Positions 34,404-44,245 are shown, counted from the first letter of the stretch. The stretch is DNA of 64,000 bases from Lentisphaera marina (GCF_028745505.1 NZ_JAQZZL010000001.1:2167818-2231817), one strand, 5' to 3'. The notes: generated from the letters alone by a model not told the origin. A program made the numbers and translations.

Positions 34404-35960
34404 TTACTTAGTTACAGGAATCATTTTGTCGTAGTACCACTTAGGGAATTCACCCTGATCAGCTTTGCCTTTGAGACGGTTAAAGAACTGACGTCCTTTA
34501 TCCTTTTTCAATGGTATATACTTACCATCCGTTGAAGCGAGAATACTGAACATACGGTTTTTCATTTCAGCAATTCTTTCCTGATGCTCAGGAGCTTTGA
34601 TGAGGTTATTTTTTTCTTCAGGATCATTCACAAGGTCGTAGAGTTCGTCAGTATCCCATACCCCATGGTAGCGGATGTATTTATATTGATCGCCACGAAC
34701 TGCGTGAATAGTTGGAGTTTGCGGGTAGTTCCATTCCCAGAGGTATTCGTAGAGAAGGTAATCACGCCAGGGGATTTCTTTTCCTTGAAGAATTTTCCAG
34801 AAACTATCACCGTGCATTTGCTCAGGCTTAGCAAGACCAGCTGCTTCGAGAATTGTTGGAGCAATGTCAATATTCGCTACGATTTCGTCCACAACGGTTC
34901 CAGCTTTGAAACCTTTGGGGTAACGCATGATCATAGGAACGCGAATTGACGCTTCATAAGCAGTTCTTTTGTCGATTAAACCCTGTTCACCAAACTGGAA
35001 GCCATTGTCACCCATGTAGACAAATAGAGTATTGTCGAGTTCACCGATTTTTCTAAGGTGTTCAACTGTGCGACCCACTGCATCGTCGATAGGAATGAGG
35101 GCTTCACTGTAACGTTTGAAGTAAAAAGTTAAGTCAAAATTTTCGAGGTTGTAACCATAGTCAGAACCGTGACGACTATTGCGCTGATTTATGAGCCACA
35201 TGGGTTTGTTCTTGCGATTTTCAGGAGTATTAGCGTAAGTGCTTGGAGGTGTCCAAGCTTTATTCTTGTAGATCCCTCTGTCTTCGTCGCGAGCAACAAA
35301 GTCTGAGTGCACACCCTTGTGTGAAACGTACATGAAGAAAGGCTTTTCTTTCTGCTTACGGTTATCGAGCCAGTCGATAGACATATCAGTCAATTCATCT
35401 GTGATGTAGCCCAACTGCGGAACTTTTTTACCGTTTACATTGTAGCCGTCATAGTTGTTTTGTGGTACAACGCGGCTAGCACCGTGGCCGTCTGCGTAGT
35501 AAGTACCCTGCCCTCTGAAGGCCGCCCAGTGATCAAAACCTCTTTGCGGTTCATTGGAATCACCCATGTGCCATTTACCAATGAAAGCTGTTTCATAACC
35601 AATTTTCTGTAAGTACTGAGGGAAAAAGAGTAAAGTAGGATCGACATCGTTGTAGTTATCAATCACGCCGTGACTGTGAGCATATTTACCAGTGAGAATT
35701 GAAGCACGACTGGGTGAGCAAAGCGAAGTCGTCACAAAAGCATTCTTCATGTGAGCCCCGTCAGCCGCCAGTTTATCAAGATGTGGCGTTTTCAAAAAGG
35801 GGTGCCCCATAAAACCAAGCGCATCGTAGCGGTGGTCATCTGTCAGAAAAAAGACAATATTTGGTTTTTTAGATTTGAGCTTTTTAGGCATCGTAATTTC
35901 TGCCGATACGAGTTTTGCAGAAAACATCGCAGCTAAACAGATACTCAATAGTTTCTTCAT
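34404..35960 (-). CDS. exported sulfatase, N-acetylglucosamine-6-sulfatase-like (518 aa)
   Basis: Signal peptide to about residue 20. Metal ligands Asp41-Asp42 (FLTDDHRYDALG), formylglycine motif C-S-P-S-R with Cys81, then GKYAHSHGVIDN, IGKWHMGDSNEPQRGFDHW and MGDNGFQFGEQGLIDKR. The SHGVxDN and DNGFxxGEQG blocks resemble glucosamine-6-sulfatase/mucin-type S1 enzymes. The C-terminal tail is longer than usual (QFFNRLKGKADQGEFPKWYY). Single-gene unit: motif A promoter at 36001-36028, 41 nt before the ATG, and an intrinsic terminator. Confidence 0.9.
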   Translation of the reverse strand: MKKLLSICLAAMFSAKLVSAEITMPKKLKSKKPNIVFFLTDDHRYDALGFMGHPFLKTPHLDKLAADGAHMKNAFVTTSLCSPSRASILTGKYAHSHGVIDNYNDVDPTLLFFPQYLQKIGYETAFIGKWHMGDSNEPQRGFDHWAAFRGQGTYYADGHGASRVVPQNNYDGYNVNGKKVPQLGYITDELTDMSIDWLDNRKQKEKPFFMYVSHKGVHSDFVARDEDRGIYKNKAWTPPSTYANTPENRKNKPMWLINQRNSRHGSDYGYNLENFDLTFYFKRYSEALIPIDDAVGRTVEHLRKIGELDNTLFVYMGDNGFQFGEQGLIDKRTAYEASIRVPMIMRYPKGFKAGTVVDEIVANIDIAPTILEAAGLAKPEQMHGDSFWKILQGKEIPWRDYLLYEYLWEWNYPQTPTIHAVRGDQYKYIRYHGVWDTDELYDLVNDPEEKNNLIKAPEHQERIAEMKNRMFSILASTDGKYIPLKKDKGRQFFNRLKGKADQGEFPKWYYDKMIPVTK

Positions 35961-36000
35961 TATTACATCCTCATGAATTTATTTTATAGGTTGAAACTAT

Positions 36001-36028
36001 GATTGTCTCACCATTTTAAACGATGACA
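36001..36028 (-). promoter_or_regulatory. promoter motif A upstream of sulfatase 34404-35960
   Basis: Minus strand TGTCAT, 15 nt, GACAATC, 41 nt before the ATG at 35960. The only sulfatase with a clear-cut copy of this motif. Confidence 0.5.
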
Positions 36029-36229
36029 GATCCCTAAATCTTTTTTCACTTTTTTATAATATTTTCCCCAAATAACTTATCAGAACAGAGCTGTATGAGC
36101 ATTTAGAGACGTTTTAAGGGATTCATAGTTTGCGGGCTCCGCACAGCAAAATTAATAGATCGCTGCGCTGTAGATCGGCCTAGGGCCTACAGCTTGTTCG
36201 ATCTTCATCTCACTGCAGTTTATGTGAGT

Positions 36230-36403
36230 AATTCTTAATTGAACTCAAATCGGCGTTTCCGGCATAACACGCAATTTTAAGCCGCATTGGAATGCGGTGC
36301 TCCCAGCATTATACGCAATTCTTAATTGAACTCAAATCGGCGTTTCCGGCATAACACGTAATTTTAAGCCGCATTGGAATGGGTCGCTCCTAGGTATTAT
36401 ACA
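36230..36403. repeat. two tandem 87-bp units each carrying an R1 REP-like palindrome
   Basis: Units 36230-36316 and 36317-36403 both begin AATTCTTAATTGAACTC and contain ATCGGCGTTTCCGGC and then GCCGCATTGGAATG. In the first unit the hairpin is GCCGCATTGGAATGCGGT followed by GCTCCCAG; in the second the stem is degraded to GCCGCATTGGAATGGGTC. Confidence 0.75.
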
Positions 36404-36410
36404 GCTCATA

Positions 36411-36460
36411 AAAAGGATCTATATCAATAGCTTTACTATTTTGATATAGATCCTTTTTTA
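36411..36460. terminator. strong bidirectional terminator 3' of the small secreted protein gene
   Basis: Perfect 17-bp stem AAAAGGATCTATATCAA with its complement and a 13-nt loop, with T runs at both ends. On the minus strand it lies 37 bp after the stop of the gene at 36497, so it ends that transcript. Confidence 0.88.
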
Positions 36461-36496
36461 TCCCCGAAGACATTCTTGGGAGGATAGATTCAAGTA

Positions 36497-36835
36497 TTAG
36501 TTAATACTCTTAATGGCGATGATGCAGTTCTCATTAATTACTTTGCACTCGATAGTAACAGAGCTATCTAGCTTACCTTCTACTTCATCGTAAATATTTC
36601 TTGAAACGGTATAGGTTTTTCCACCGGAGGTAAAGATATAATCATCTCTATCCGCTTCATGTTTTTTATCTTTTAAAGTAAAAGTACCCGTCATTGAGCC
36701 TTTCGCTTCTTTAGTAAGCTCATCGTTATTGCCTCCTCCCTTACCTTTCCTCTTGCCTTTTTTCTTTTTCTTTGCTAAGGCCGAAGTACTCATCAAACAC
36801 ACACTCGTGGCTAATAGGAATAACCTTCTATTCAT
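36497..36835 (-). CDS. small exported lysine-rich protein (112 aa)
   Basis: The start is taken at MNRRLFLLATSVCLMSTSALA (36835), because GAGGAC lies 6 nt upstream; the GTG at 36847 is inside that ribosome binding site. After the signal peptide comes a run rich in Lys and Gly (KKKKKGKRKGKGGG, residues ~22-35), then a compact domain with repeated beta-like strands (GSMTGTFTLKDKKHEADRDDY, KTYTVSRNIYDEVEGKL, CKVINENCIIAIKSI). The family is unknown to me. It is a single-gene unit with a strong terminator; the basic tail suggests binding to an acidic polymer (inference). Confidence 0.65.
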   Translation of the reverse strand: MNRRLFLLATSVCLMSTSALAKKKKKGKRKGKGGGNNDELTKEAKGSMTGTFTLKDKKHEADRDDYIFTSGGKTYTVSRNIYDEVEGKLDSSVTIECKVINENCIIAIKSIN

Positions 36836-37529
36836 TTTTGTCCTCACTTTTATCTCTTAATATGATTCAGTGTAATGTCCGTTCCGTCCCATAACTGTGC
36901 AGTGATTTATTTCTTCTTAATCAAGAAATCTTAAAATGATTTTCTGCTTTTAGCTATTGTGAAACAAGAGCAATACATATCTTTTATGATCTTGAGGGAA
37001 GGACAGATAATCATTTTTTTTATAAAATTTTTCTAGCTATTGAACAGAAAAACAAAAAAGTTTTAAGTCGGAATTCTTATATATTCCATCTCAGAAAATC
37101 CTGTGAGCGACCCATTCCAATGCGGTATCATTTTGCGGACTCCGCAAAGAAGCTTTTGTCGAAGTAAATTTAAGCTCGCATCGCATAGATTTTACTTTGA
37201 GCATATGATGATTATTTTGTATTATTTAGTGCTTCGTTCTTTTTTATGATTAAAGAGCTAACACTAAGTAATTTCAAGAACAGAACATCACAGAAACGAA
37301 CAGCCTATTTTTACTTAAAATAAGCAATTTTCAATTATAGTAATCCGTGTAAATTGCTGTCATCTGTGGATGAATAATTACATTCATCTGCAATTCAATA
37401 CCGCATTGGAATGGGTCGCTCCCAGGCATTGCCATACCGGCGAATGAAATGAGCGATCTGCAGCGAGACGAAGTCGAACGATCTGCAGCGAAGCGATCTT
37501 TTAACTATTCTCTAACTGCATACTAAAAA
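36836..37529. other. intergenic region with REP-like elements, no gene
   Basis: AT-rich gap. R1 palindromes at 37103-37127 and 37400-37425 (both with the degraded stem form), a perfect palindrome TTTGCGGA-c-TCCGCAAA at 37132-37148, and family R4 DNA (GCGATCTGCAGCGAAGCGATCT-like) at about 37440-37500, just 3' of the sulfatase ending at 37530. No promoter motif A or B with good blocks was found upstream of the small gene at 36835. Confidence 0.55.
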
Positions 37530-38951
37530 TCAATACTTATTTTTACGCATTTTTGGGTAGTCTTTCACCGTTTCGGCATCAACAGATTCAAGGAAAGTCA
37601 CAAGCTTTTTCTTCATATCTTCGACACGCTCAGGTAATTGATGAGCGAGGTTATTACTCTCAGTGGCATCAGCTAAAGTATTGTAAAGTTCTGCCTGGCC
37701 TGGAGTTTCGCCATTCCAATTGAGTAAAAGTTTATATCTACCCTTGGTGTAAACTGATTCGCGTTGACGTGGACGGTGAAAAACCAAACCTCCTACAGCA
37801 CGTTTAACGGGCTTAACAGCCTTATCGTGAATCAAGTGAACAAAACTGCCCCCATCGACAGTTTCCGGAAGCTCTTTAGCACCACCTGCGAGCTCATAAA
37901 AGCTCGGTAATAAATCATAGCTTGATACGACTTCATGGCACCAGGAATTGGCTTTTACCTTGGGACCTCGTACATAAAAAGGCACGCGAATACCGCCTTC
38001 ATTGAGGGTGTGCTTGTAACCTTTGAGGGGATAATTGGGGTCCAAGCCTTCTGCAGCTGCACCTGGGATTTCGCCACGACCACCATTATCTGAGGAGAAA
38101 ATCACATAGGTATTGTCGGCAATTCCAAGTTCATCCAGGGCATCGAGAATTCGACCTATGGCACTATCAGTTTCTTCAAGCATACCAGCAAATCCCGCCG
38201 TGTAACGACGATCTGGCTCACCTTTTTTCTGAAATTTCTTGAGGGATTTTTCTTCTAGTTCAACACTGAGGTGTGTTGCGTAATAACTCACTTGCGCGTA
38301 AAAAGGTTTACCAGCAGACTTTTGTTCTCTTATGAAAGTAATAGTTCTGTCCGTCACGGAATTCGTTCGTTTTGGGTCATCCATAATATGAAATGGCTGA
38401 AACTTATCTTCCATACCACCTGTTACATTGCCAGTTTCACCGTCACTTAGGTCGTATCCACATTGCTCAGGAGTTGAAATCATATGCTCACCCCATTTGC
38501 CGAAATGAGCACAGACATAATTTTCATCAGCCATTTTGAGGGCTCTGGGCATAGTCATATGCTCATGGGGGATAAAAGAACTCTTAAATTCGGTTCCACT
38601 ACGCGCTACTGAAGCACCGCACAAAATACTTCTACGAGTTGGAGTACAGAGTGATGCCGGTGAATATGCACGCGTAAAACGCATGCCCTCTTCTGCGATT
38701 CTCGTCAAATTCGGTGTTTCGAGGTATTTTGACTTAGCCTCTTTCATTTCAGGATGGGGTATATGACCAAATTGACTCCAGCCATGATCATCGGTCATGA
38801 TAAAAATAAAGTTGGGTTTTTCTGACTGTGAATAAAGGCTCATCATCAAAAAGCAGCTTAAAAAACAATACTTAAACCAAGGCTGTATCATTTTACTTTT
38901 ATTAGCTGAGTTTTGGCAATTCTTTAGAGGTTTAGCAATTTTTGTATTCAT
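37530..38951 (-). CDS. exported sulfatase (473 aa)
   Basis: The frame is open to a GTG at 39011; ATG 38951 (MNTKIAKP, weak GGA upstream) and ATG 38891 (MIQPWFKYCFLSCFLMM, a signal peptide by itself) are both more plausible, and the start is not settled. Metal ligands in IMTDDHGWSQFG; formylglycine motif C-T-P-T-R in SLCTPTRRSILCG; HFGKWGEH and SSDNGG follow; C-terminus YNTLADATESNNL. The Cys-Gly in place of Thr-Gly after the motif is unusual. A possible motif A copy lies at 39046-39073. R4/R1 repeats follow the stop. Confidence 0.85.
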   Translation of the reverse strand: MNTKIAKPLKNCQNSANKSKMIQPWFKYCFLSCFLMMSLYSQSEKPNFIFIMTDDHGWSQFGHIPHPEMKEAKSKYLETPNLTRIAEEGMRFTRAYSPASLCTPTRRSILCGASVARSGTEFKSSFIPHEHMTMPRALKMADENYVCAHFGKWGEHMISTPEQCGYDLSDGETGNVTGGMEDKFQPFHIMDDPKRTNSVTDRTITFIREQKSAGKPFYAQVSYYATHLSVELEEKSLKKFQKKGEPDRRYTAGFAGMLEETDSAIGRILDALDELGIADNTYVIFSSDNGGRGEIPGAAAEGLDPNYPLKGYKHTLNEGGIRVPFYVRGPKVKANSWCHEVVSSYDLLPSFYELAGGAKELPETVDGGSFVHLIHDKAVKPVKRAVGGLVFHRPRQRESVYTKGRYKLLLNWNGETPGQAELYNTLADATESNNLAHQLPERVEDMKKKLVTFLESVDAETVKDYPKMRKNKY

Positions 38952-39045
38952 AAATTTAAATTCCATTAATGGTGCCCAAAAGGCTAAATTATATTTAAAA
39001 TAATGACTCACTTAAGAACATGAGCTTGAGTTGATTTACCTCTAA

Positions 39046-39073
39046 ATTTGTAGGGACTAAGGAGCAAATGACA
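39046..39073 (-). promoter_or_regulatory. possible promoter motif A upstream of sulfatase 37530-38951
   Basis: Minus strand TGTCAT, 15 nt, TACAAAT. The -10 block is weak and the site overlaps the end of the EF-hand gene region, so this copy is uncertain. Confidence 0.3.
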
Positions 39074-39077
39074 GCAA

Positions 39078-39815
39078 TTAGTTTTTTTTACCAAAAATAA
39101 AGCTTTCGATTAATTGAGTGATTTCCGCCAAGTCAATATCACCTGATTTGTTTTTATCAGCTCTTTTAAAAAAAATCTCGATATGAGCTTCACTTCCCAA
39201 AAGACTGACCAGCTCTTCCTTGGACAAGAGATTATTCTGATCCTTGTCGTGGGTCTTTAACTGATCTTCCGGCATCACTCTCGACATCTTCCACCATTTT
39301 GTTTTTGCCAAAAATGCCGGGAACTCCTCTTGACTGAGGGCACCGGAATTGTCCACATCTGACTTGGAAAAAGTTACGGGTCCATGCTTGAGTGAATGCT
39401 TGATGGTTTTAGATATTTCCACATAAGAAATGCGACCATTCTGATTAAGATCCGCCAAATCAAAAAGTTCTTGATTACTCATCTTGACCATTTCTGGAGT
39501 CGGAAAAACCAGTTCCGTGCCAATTGCGGGAGTAACGTATATCGTTGAAATAACTTCATTTTTAACTTGGGCTCTTATACAAAACTCGGCTTTAATTTCT
39601 TTCTTGGTATCATCAAAACCAACATAATTAATTTTACTCGCCTCATTCAGAATAAGCTTGCGTTTAAATTTACCGCGAGTTACAACAATAATATGATCAC
39701 TATGGGCTTCCTCAACAATCGCTATGACCATGGGACTGTTTGGCCCCTTACTTCCATTAGCAGCCAAGAAATTGAAAGAAACAAGGCAGAGTAAAAGAGT
39801 CGTTAAAATATTCAT
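39078..39815 (-). CDS. exported EF-hand calcium-binding protein (245 aa)
   Basis: Signal peptide to about residue 19. The N-terminal ~100 residues are beta-rich (ITVVTRGKFKRKLILNEAS-like). Four EF-hand loops follow: DLNQNGRISYVE, DVDNSGALSQEE, DKDQNNLLSKEE and DKNKSGDIDLAE, spanning about 127-238. It starts 6 bp after the DUF1592 gene, closing a DUF1552/DUF1592/EF-hand operon. A paralogue in the same position is at 55252-56058, so the EF-hand protein belongs to the module. Calcium-dependent partner of the cytochrome is inference. Confidence 0.85.
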   Translation of the reverse strand: MNILTTLLLCLVSFNFLAANGSKGPNSPMVIAIVEEAHSDHIIVVTRGKFKRKLILNEASKINYVGFDDTKKEIKAEFCIRAQVKNEVISTIYVTPAIGTELVFPTPEMVKMSNQELFDLADLNQNGRISYVEISKTIKHSLKHGPVTFSKSDVDNSGALSQEEFPAFLAKTKWWKMSRVMPEDQLKTHDKDQNNLLSKEELVSLLGSEAHIEIFFKRADKNKSGDIDLAEITQLIESFIFGKKN

Positions 39816-39821
39816 AATGAC

Positions 39822-42470
39822 TTACTTGGTCCAGAATTGCTTACTACTAACGAGAGCCTGAACGAATTCATTCATATTGTAGTCTTTGCTTTTTGCAGTG
39901 CTTAGGATTTTCTGAGTTAAATCTTCATCGGTAAAGGCATAAGGACGACCAAGACCATACTCAATGAGGGCTTCGCTAAAACCACGCGCAAAGTCGTCTT
40001 TCTTATCGTAAATCCTATCTCTTAGCTCAAAGAAATCGGCAAAAGATGGTCCTTTATGAAAGGCGCCGGAGGCATCGACAATGCCCTTCTTATTGGTCTT
40101 AGAAATAGCATGTTTATCTTTTGTACGCCACTGACCAATGGCATTGAAGTTTTCTAAACCAAAGCCAATGGGATCAATTTTACGGTGACAGCTGGCACAC
40201 TGAGGTTCTTCCTGGTGAGCGATTAACTTTTCTTTCTTAGAGATTTTTTTATCAGCTAAACGAGAGAGCTGAGGAACATTCGCCGGTGCTGGCGGGGGTG
40301 GATCATTGAGCATGTAACGAAGTACCCAGGCACCGCGTTCCACTGGGCTGCTTTCCATACCATCACTGCCCATGGCACTAATCGCCGCCATGCCCAAAAG
40401 ACCTCCGCGAGGGGATTTATCTAAAAGTTCAACTTTGCGGAACTCTTCGCCTTCTACACCTGTCATACCGTAGTGAGCTGCCATCATACCATTAACCACC
40501 ACAAAATCACTTTTGATGAGCTTATGCAGTTGACCGCTGTCTTTGGAACGGAGTAAGTGAAGGATAGTTTGGTACACTTCTTCACGGGAAGCTCTACGTA
40601 AATTTTGATCAAATTCACGGAAGTTCGTCACACTAAACTGGAATAAATCTAAACGTTGCATATCCAGCCATTGATGAGTTAAGCCAGCCACAAATCGATG
40701 TGCTTTGGGGTCCTTAAGCATGCGCTCAACCTGCTGACGCAAAACAGTTACATTGCTTAACTTGTTTTCTTTAACAACATTCAAGAGCTCCGCATCGGGA
40801 GGTGAACTCCAAAGGAAATAAGAAAGTCTTACTGCGGCTTCGAGGTTGCTTAACTGACGTGTTTTATCGTAACCCACTTCATTTTTATAAATAAAACGAG
40901 GAGAGGAAACGATGATGCTCAAGGGCGTTCTAATGGCTATATCAAAATCTTTCTCCATGGTCAGTCTATTTTTAAAGATCGCCATGACTGATTCAATAAA
41001 TTCAGGTCTTGCTTTGTTTGTTCTAAAAGCTTCCTTGGAAAACTCTGTAAGTATATAACGTGCTCTTTGAATATCAGACAAACCTTCTTTATCGCGGTAG
41101 GCATCGTAGATTTTTGCCAGTTTTCCTGACTGAGGCTTAGCAATAGGCCCCTCTATTTCTACCCAATCAACCCAAGTCGAAGGTTCGTGGCCGTAACCAT
41201 TTCTCTTTTTTTCTGCATGATAAACCTTACGCAGCTCATGCCAGGATGTGGGACGTCTTTCGCGTATAGCAAACTCGCGCTGAGTATCTGCTCTCACCTC
41301 AAATTCAGTTTCAATAACTCTGGGATTTGTTACCGAGCCCTGAACCTGAATTGCTTTGATTGGGAAGCCTTCAAAATCACCTCTATCATCAATGGGACCC
41401 CCAGGATGACCGAACTCAAGGAAATTACGATATGCCGGACTGCCTTCAACTGCGCCTGCCGAAACGCGAAGTTTATAAGTCCCAACAGGCATTTTTCCAG
41501 GAACCAACTCGAGCCTGGTTACACCATAATTAAGTTGAAGATAGGTGCCGTTTTCTCTGTGAGGCAAATTATGAAAATGCTTATGATATTCATAATCATT
41601 TTTTGACAACTCATAGAATTTTGCCGCATTAAAAAGATTGTATTTCAAGCCAAAATCCTTTGGATGTGGAGCCCCGTCGAGATAGGAAAGTTTTTCGTAA
41701 TAGCGCCTTAAAAAAGCTTTATCTTTTTTTGACATCTTGGCTATAGTTTCGGCATTTTCCGGTCTTGCTGCAAATTCGTCTACAGCCTTTTTCAGCGCTT
41801 CAAACTTTTTGAAAAGTTCATCGGATTTCTTTAATCGCTGTTTCAATTTGGGATTGCCAATATCTTCTGCCTCTATACGGTAAACAAAAGGCTTCGCATT
41901 CTGAGCCGCTCTTTGTTCGTAAAATTCATCTATGGCTTTACGCCCCAGCTTTAAGTATTGCTCAAACTTGTCTCCCGACATGAAGAGAGAAGCCCCCACT
42001 GTATCGAAATCAGTTGAACCGTCATCGCTGGGCAAAATATTTTCATCCAGTTCGACCCCAACTAAACTTTGAATACTATTTTTGTATTCGCGTTTATTGA
42101 GGCGACTCATGGTAATTTTACCACCACTGTCGGAAAGTACTTTCCTTGCTGTGACCATGGTGTCGGACAAGCTTTCCAGGAAGTCAGCTTTCTCATGACT
42201 ATTAGGCTGTTTTTTATCTTCGGGAGGCATATCGCCTGCATTGATGGCACTGAGTACACGCTGCCATTGCTCGGCCTGCTCAATCGTTGTTATATTAAAG
42301 TCCAGATCCTCAAGGTTAACTTTACCTTCCTGCTTTTCTTCGTCGTGGCAGTTTAGGCAGTAATTTGCCAGGAAATCAAAGTTTTTTTCAGGTAAAACAG
42401 CTTGGGGTTTTTCGGCCTGAGCACTCAAGCCCATAAGGAAACAGGATAAACCAGTTAAAACTTTCTTCAT
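39822..42470 (-). CDS. DUF1592/DUF1588 dihaem cytochrome (882 aa)
   Basis: Signal peptide to residue 19 (LTGLSCFLMGLSAQA). Haem motif C-L-N-C-H at 38-42; DUF1587 ([16 protein letters not shown]); central beta-rich insert (VGTYKLRVSAGAVEG); DUF1592 ([16 protein letters not shown]); DUF1588 ([23 protein letters not shown], then [11 protein letters not shown]); second haem C-A-S-C-H before [20 protein letters not shown]1585 tail. Overlaps the DUF1552 gene upstream by 4 bp and is followed by the EF-hand gene. Confidence 0.87.
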   Translation of the reverse strand: MKKVLTGLSCFLMGLSAQAEKPQAVLPEKNFDFLANYCLNCHDEEKQEGKVNLEDLDFNITTIEQAEQWQRVLSAINAGDMPPEDKKQPNSHEKADFLESLSDTMVTARKVLSDSGGKITMSRLNKREYKNSIQSLVGVELDENILPSDDGSTDFDTVGASLFMSGDKFEQYLKLGRKAIDEFYEQRAAQNAKPFVYRIEAEDIGNPKLKQRLKKSDELFKKFEALKKAVDEFAARPENAETIAKMSKKDKAFLRRYYEKLSYLDGAPHPKDFGLKYNLFNAAKFYELSKNDYEYHKHFHNLPHRENGTYLQLNYGVTRLELVPGKMPVGTYKLRVSAGAVEGSPAYRNFLEFGHPGGPIDDRGDFEGFPIKAIQVQGSVTNPRVIETEFEVRADTQREFAIRERRPTSWHELRKVYHAEKKRNGYGHEPSTWVDWVEIEGPIAKPQSGKLAKIYDAYRDKEGLSDIQRARYILTEFSKEAFRTNKARPEFIESVMAIFKNRLTMEKDFDIAIRTPLSIIVSSPRFIYKNEVGYDKTRQLSNLEAAVRLSYFLWSSPPDAELLNVVKENKLSNVTVLRQQVERMLKDPKAHRFVAGLTHQWLDMQRLDLFQFSVTNFREFDQNLRRASREEVYQTILHLLRSKDSGQLHKLIKSDFVVVNGMMAAHYGMTGVEGEEFRKVELLDKSPRGGLLGMAAISAMGSDGMESSPVERGAWVLRYMLNDPPPPAPANVPQLSRLADKKISKKEKLIAHQEEPQCASCHRKIDPIGFGLENFNAIGQWRTKDKHAISKTNKKGIVDASGAFHKGPSFADFFELRDRIYDKKDDFARGFSEALIEYGLGRPYAFTDEDLTQKILSTAKSKDYNMNEFVQALVSSKQFWTK

Positions 42471-43747
42471 GCCTGGAGCTCCTTAACAATACCAGTACTA
42501 TCACCGTGACTATCAACTTTCACACCTACTCCCTGCAACATCGTTAACCATACGTTGTTAAGAGGGGTTCCTTCTTCCAGAACCATATTGTGACCAAGTT
42601 TTATATTGGCTGCTCCACCCATAAGTATGGTTGGACAGTTATTTAAATAGTGAATGGAACGAATATTGGAACCAAAAGCCAAAGCAATATTATCGTAGAG
42701 GCTGGAGCCATCGACTTCTTTAGTGGCTTTTAGTTGATTGATCAGGCCATTGAGTAATTTTGATTGAGCTAAATCTCTTGCTTTTGACGCTTCTTCCTGA
42801 ACCGTACCAGGTGCATAATGACTCATGGCGTGAGGGTTGCCACCAATGAATCTCTTCAGAGGCTGTCTGTAGGTAATCACTCGAGTGCTATCAGTTTGCA
42901 GGGCTGCAATCATGATTTTATACATGGTTTCAATTTCCTCAGGCCCACTCAATCCATCAGCGGGTGCGCCAAAAGGAGCTTTTGCCTTGGGAACATTCAT
43001 CCAGGCTTCGGTTTTGCTCAAACGAGTTTCAATATCGCGAATGCCCTGGAAGTACTCACCGATCTTGTCTTTATCCGATTTATTCAAGGAACGTTGAATA
43101 TCTTTAGCTTCGATGTGAACAGAGTCCAGAATACTACGCTTTTCAGCTAGTAGAGCCTTGCGCTGCTCAATGGGAAGATTGTCAGCTGAAAATAACTTAT
43201 GATAAGCCTGCAAAGGAGAATTCCAGCCGGATACCGGCTTGCCGTTTTGATCCCAGGCTAAAGAAAGACCTGGACCATGACCTGAGCCATTAGTGTCATC
43301 AGAAGATAATTGTATAGACGAATAACGGGTGTACTTGCCAAACTGGGCAGCCGCAAGCTGATCGGCAGAAATTGTGTTGGAAAAAGACTGACCAGGCGTG
43401 CCATATTGATTAGCTCCTGTTAACCAGTATGTGCTGCCCCAGTGAGCTTGACGGGAAAACTTGTGCTCACAGCCCTGCACAAAAGTGAAGTTTTTCTGAT
43501 TGCGAGCTAAAGGAGAAAGTCCCTTGGGTAATTTATAGCCTGTACCCGTTTCTGATTTACTTGGATACCAACTTTCCTGCGTTACACCAAAGCCCATACT
43601 CATGAAAGCCAGCCTTTTAGGCGGTACTGGTGTTTTTCTATCGGCGGCTGAAGCAAAAGCTTTAAAGCCTGCTGACTCGAGTAATGGCAATGCAACAAAA
43701 GCACCCGAACCACGCAAAAAATGACGTCTGTTGATATTTGATTTCAT
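42467..43747 (-). CDS. DUF1552 family Tat-exported protein (426 aa)
   Basis: Tat signal NRRHFLRGSGAFVALPLLES. Landmarks: PKRLAFMSMGFGVTQESWYPS, HWGSTYWLTGANQY, RVITYRQPLKRF, HAMSHYAPG (H-x-x-SH block), ALAFGSNIRSIHYLNNCPTI and GDSTGIVKEL. First gene of the operon, with motif A about 130 bp upstream. The closest relative in the window by eye is the copy at 58550-59833. Confidence 0.88.
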   Translation of the reverse strand: MKSNINRRHFLRGSGAFVALPLLESAGFKAFASAADRKTPVPPKRLAFMSMGFGVTQESWYPSKSETGTGYKLPKGLSPLARNQKNFTFVQGCEHKFSRQAHWGSTYWLTGANQYGTPGQSFSNTISADQLAAAQFGKYTRYSSIQLSSDDTNGSGHGPGLSLAWDQNGKPVSGWNSPLQAYHKLFSADNLPIEQRKALLAEKRSILDSVHIEAKDIQRSLNKSDKDKIGEYFQGIRDIETRLSKTEAWMNVPKAKAPFGAPADGLSGPEEIETMYKIMIAALQTDSTRVITYRQPLKRFIGGNPHAMSHYAPGTVQEEASKARDLAQSKLLNGLINQLKATKEVDGSSLYDNIALAFGSNIRSIHYLNNCPTILMGGAANIKLGHNMVLEEGTPLNNVWLTMLQGVGVKVDSHGDSTGIVKELQA

Positions 43748-43876
43748 GAGTTCTTTCCAATTAGTAATTCAAAATTCTTTTTAGCTATCCCTGCTCTTTA
43801 CTTGATGAATATTTTTTATACTCAAAATATATTCCATTATCAGCTCAGTTGCTATTGATAGCATTCTTTAACTTAA

Positions 43877-43904
43877 GATTGTATCGAAAACCTGAATAAT
43901 GACA
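43877..43904 (-). promoter_or_regulatory. promoter motif A upstream of the DUF1552/DUF1592/EF-hand operon
   Basis: Minus strand TGTCAT, 15 nt, TACAATC, 130 nt before the ATG at 43747. Confidence 0.5.
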
Positions 43905-43982
43905 AATTCCACAAGAAAATGAGTTTATAGCTGATTTTTCTAATGAAGTTTACCTTTATCGACAGAAAATAAGTTTATTGAT

Positions 43983-44237
43983 GCCGGGAGCGTCGCATTC
44001 CAATGCGGCACTTTTTACTAAGGATTCGCTAAATTATTTTGGGGTTTTAAAATGGCTGTGAGCGCCGATTGCTAATCGGCACACCTTAAAGCGGGTCATG
44101 TAAATTGGTGAATTGATTGAACAAGGGTTTGTGAAAAAAAACATTGAATTGAGCACGACATTTAATGCCGATTAGCAATCGGCGTTCCCGGGTATTTATC
44201 CACAGCTTTAATCCGCATTGGAATGCGAGGCTCCCAG
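43983..44237. repeat. cluster of four REP-like palindromes (R1, R2, R2, R1)
   Basis: R1: GGGAGC then GTCGCATTCCAATGCGGC at 43983-44010 and, inverted, CCGCATTGGAATGCGAG then GCTCCC at 44212-44237. R2: GAGCGCCGATTGCTAATCGGC at 44057-44080 and, inverted, GCCGATTAGCAATCGGC then GTTCCC at 44166-44191. Opposite orientations within 250 bp resemble BIME-type pairs. Confidence 0.7.
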
Positions 44238-44245
44238 CTAATTAT

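Larger units (their letters stand above)
35961..36496. other. intergenic region with promoter, REP-like repeats and terminator
   Basis: No gene seen. It holds promoter motif A (36001-36028), family R4 DNA with GATCGCTGCGCTGTAGATC near 36150-36175, a two-copy 87-bp tandem repeat with R1 palindromes, and a bidirectional terminator at 36411-36460. Confidence 0.6.
43748..44245. other. intergenic region with promoter motif A and four REP-like palindromes
   Basis: No gene seen. R1 palindromes at 43983-44010 and 44212-44237, and R2 palindromes at 44057-44080 and 44166-44191, in both orientations. The last one ends 8 bp before the stop of the pseudopilin at 44246 and may act as a transcript end. Confidence 0.6.

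Noticed and set aside
40961..41606. ORFs in other frames of the cytochrome and DUF1552 genes, here and in all paralogues
   Set aside because: They are shadows of long, conserved, haem-containing frames.
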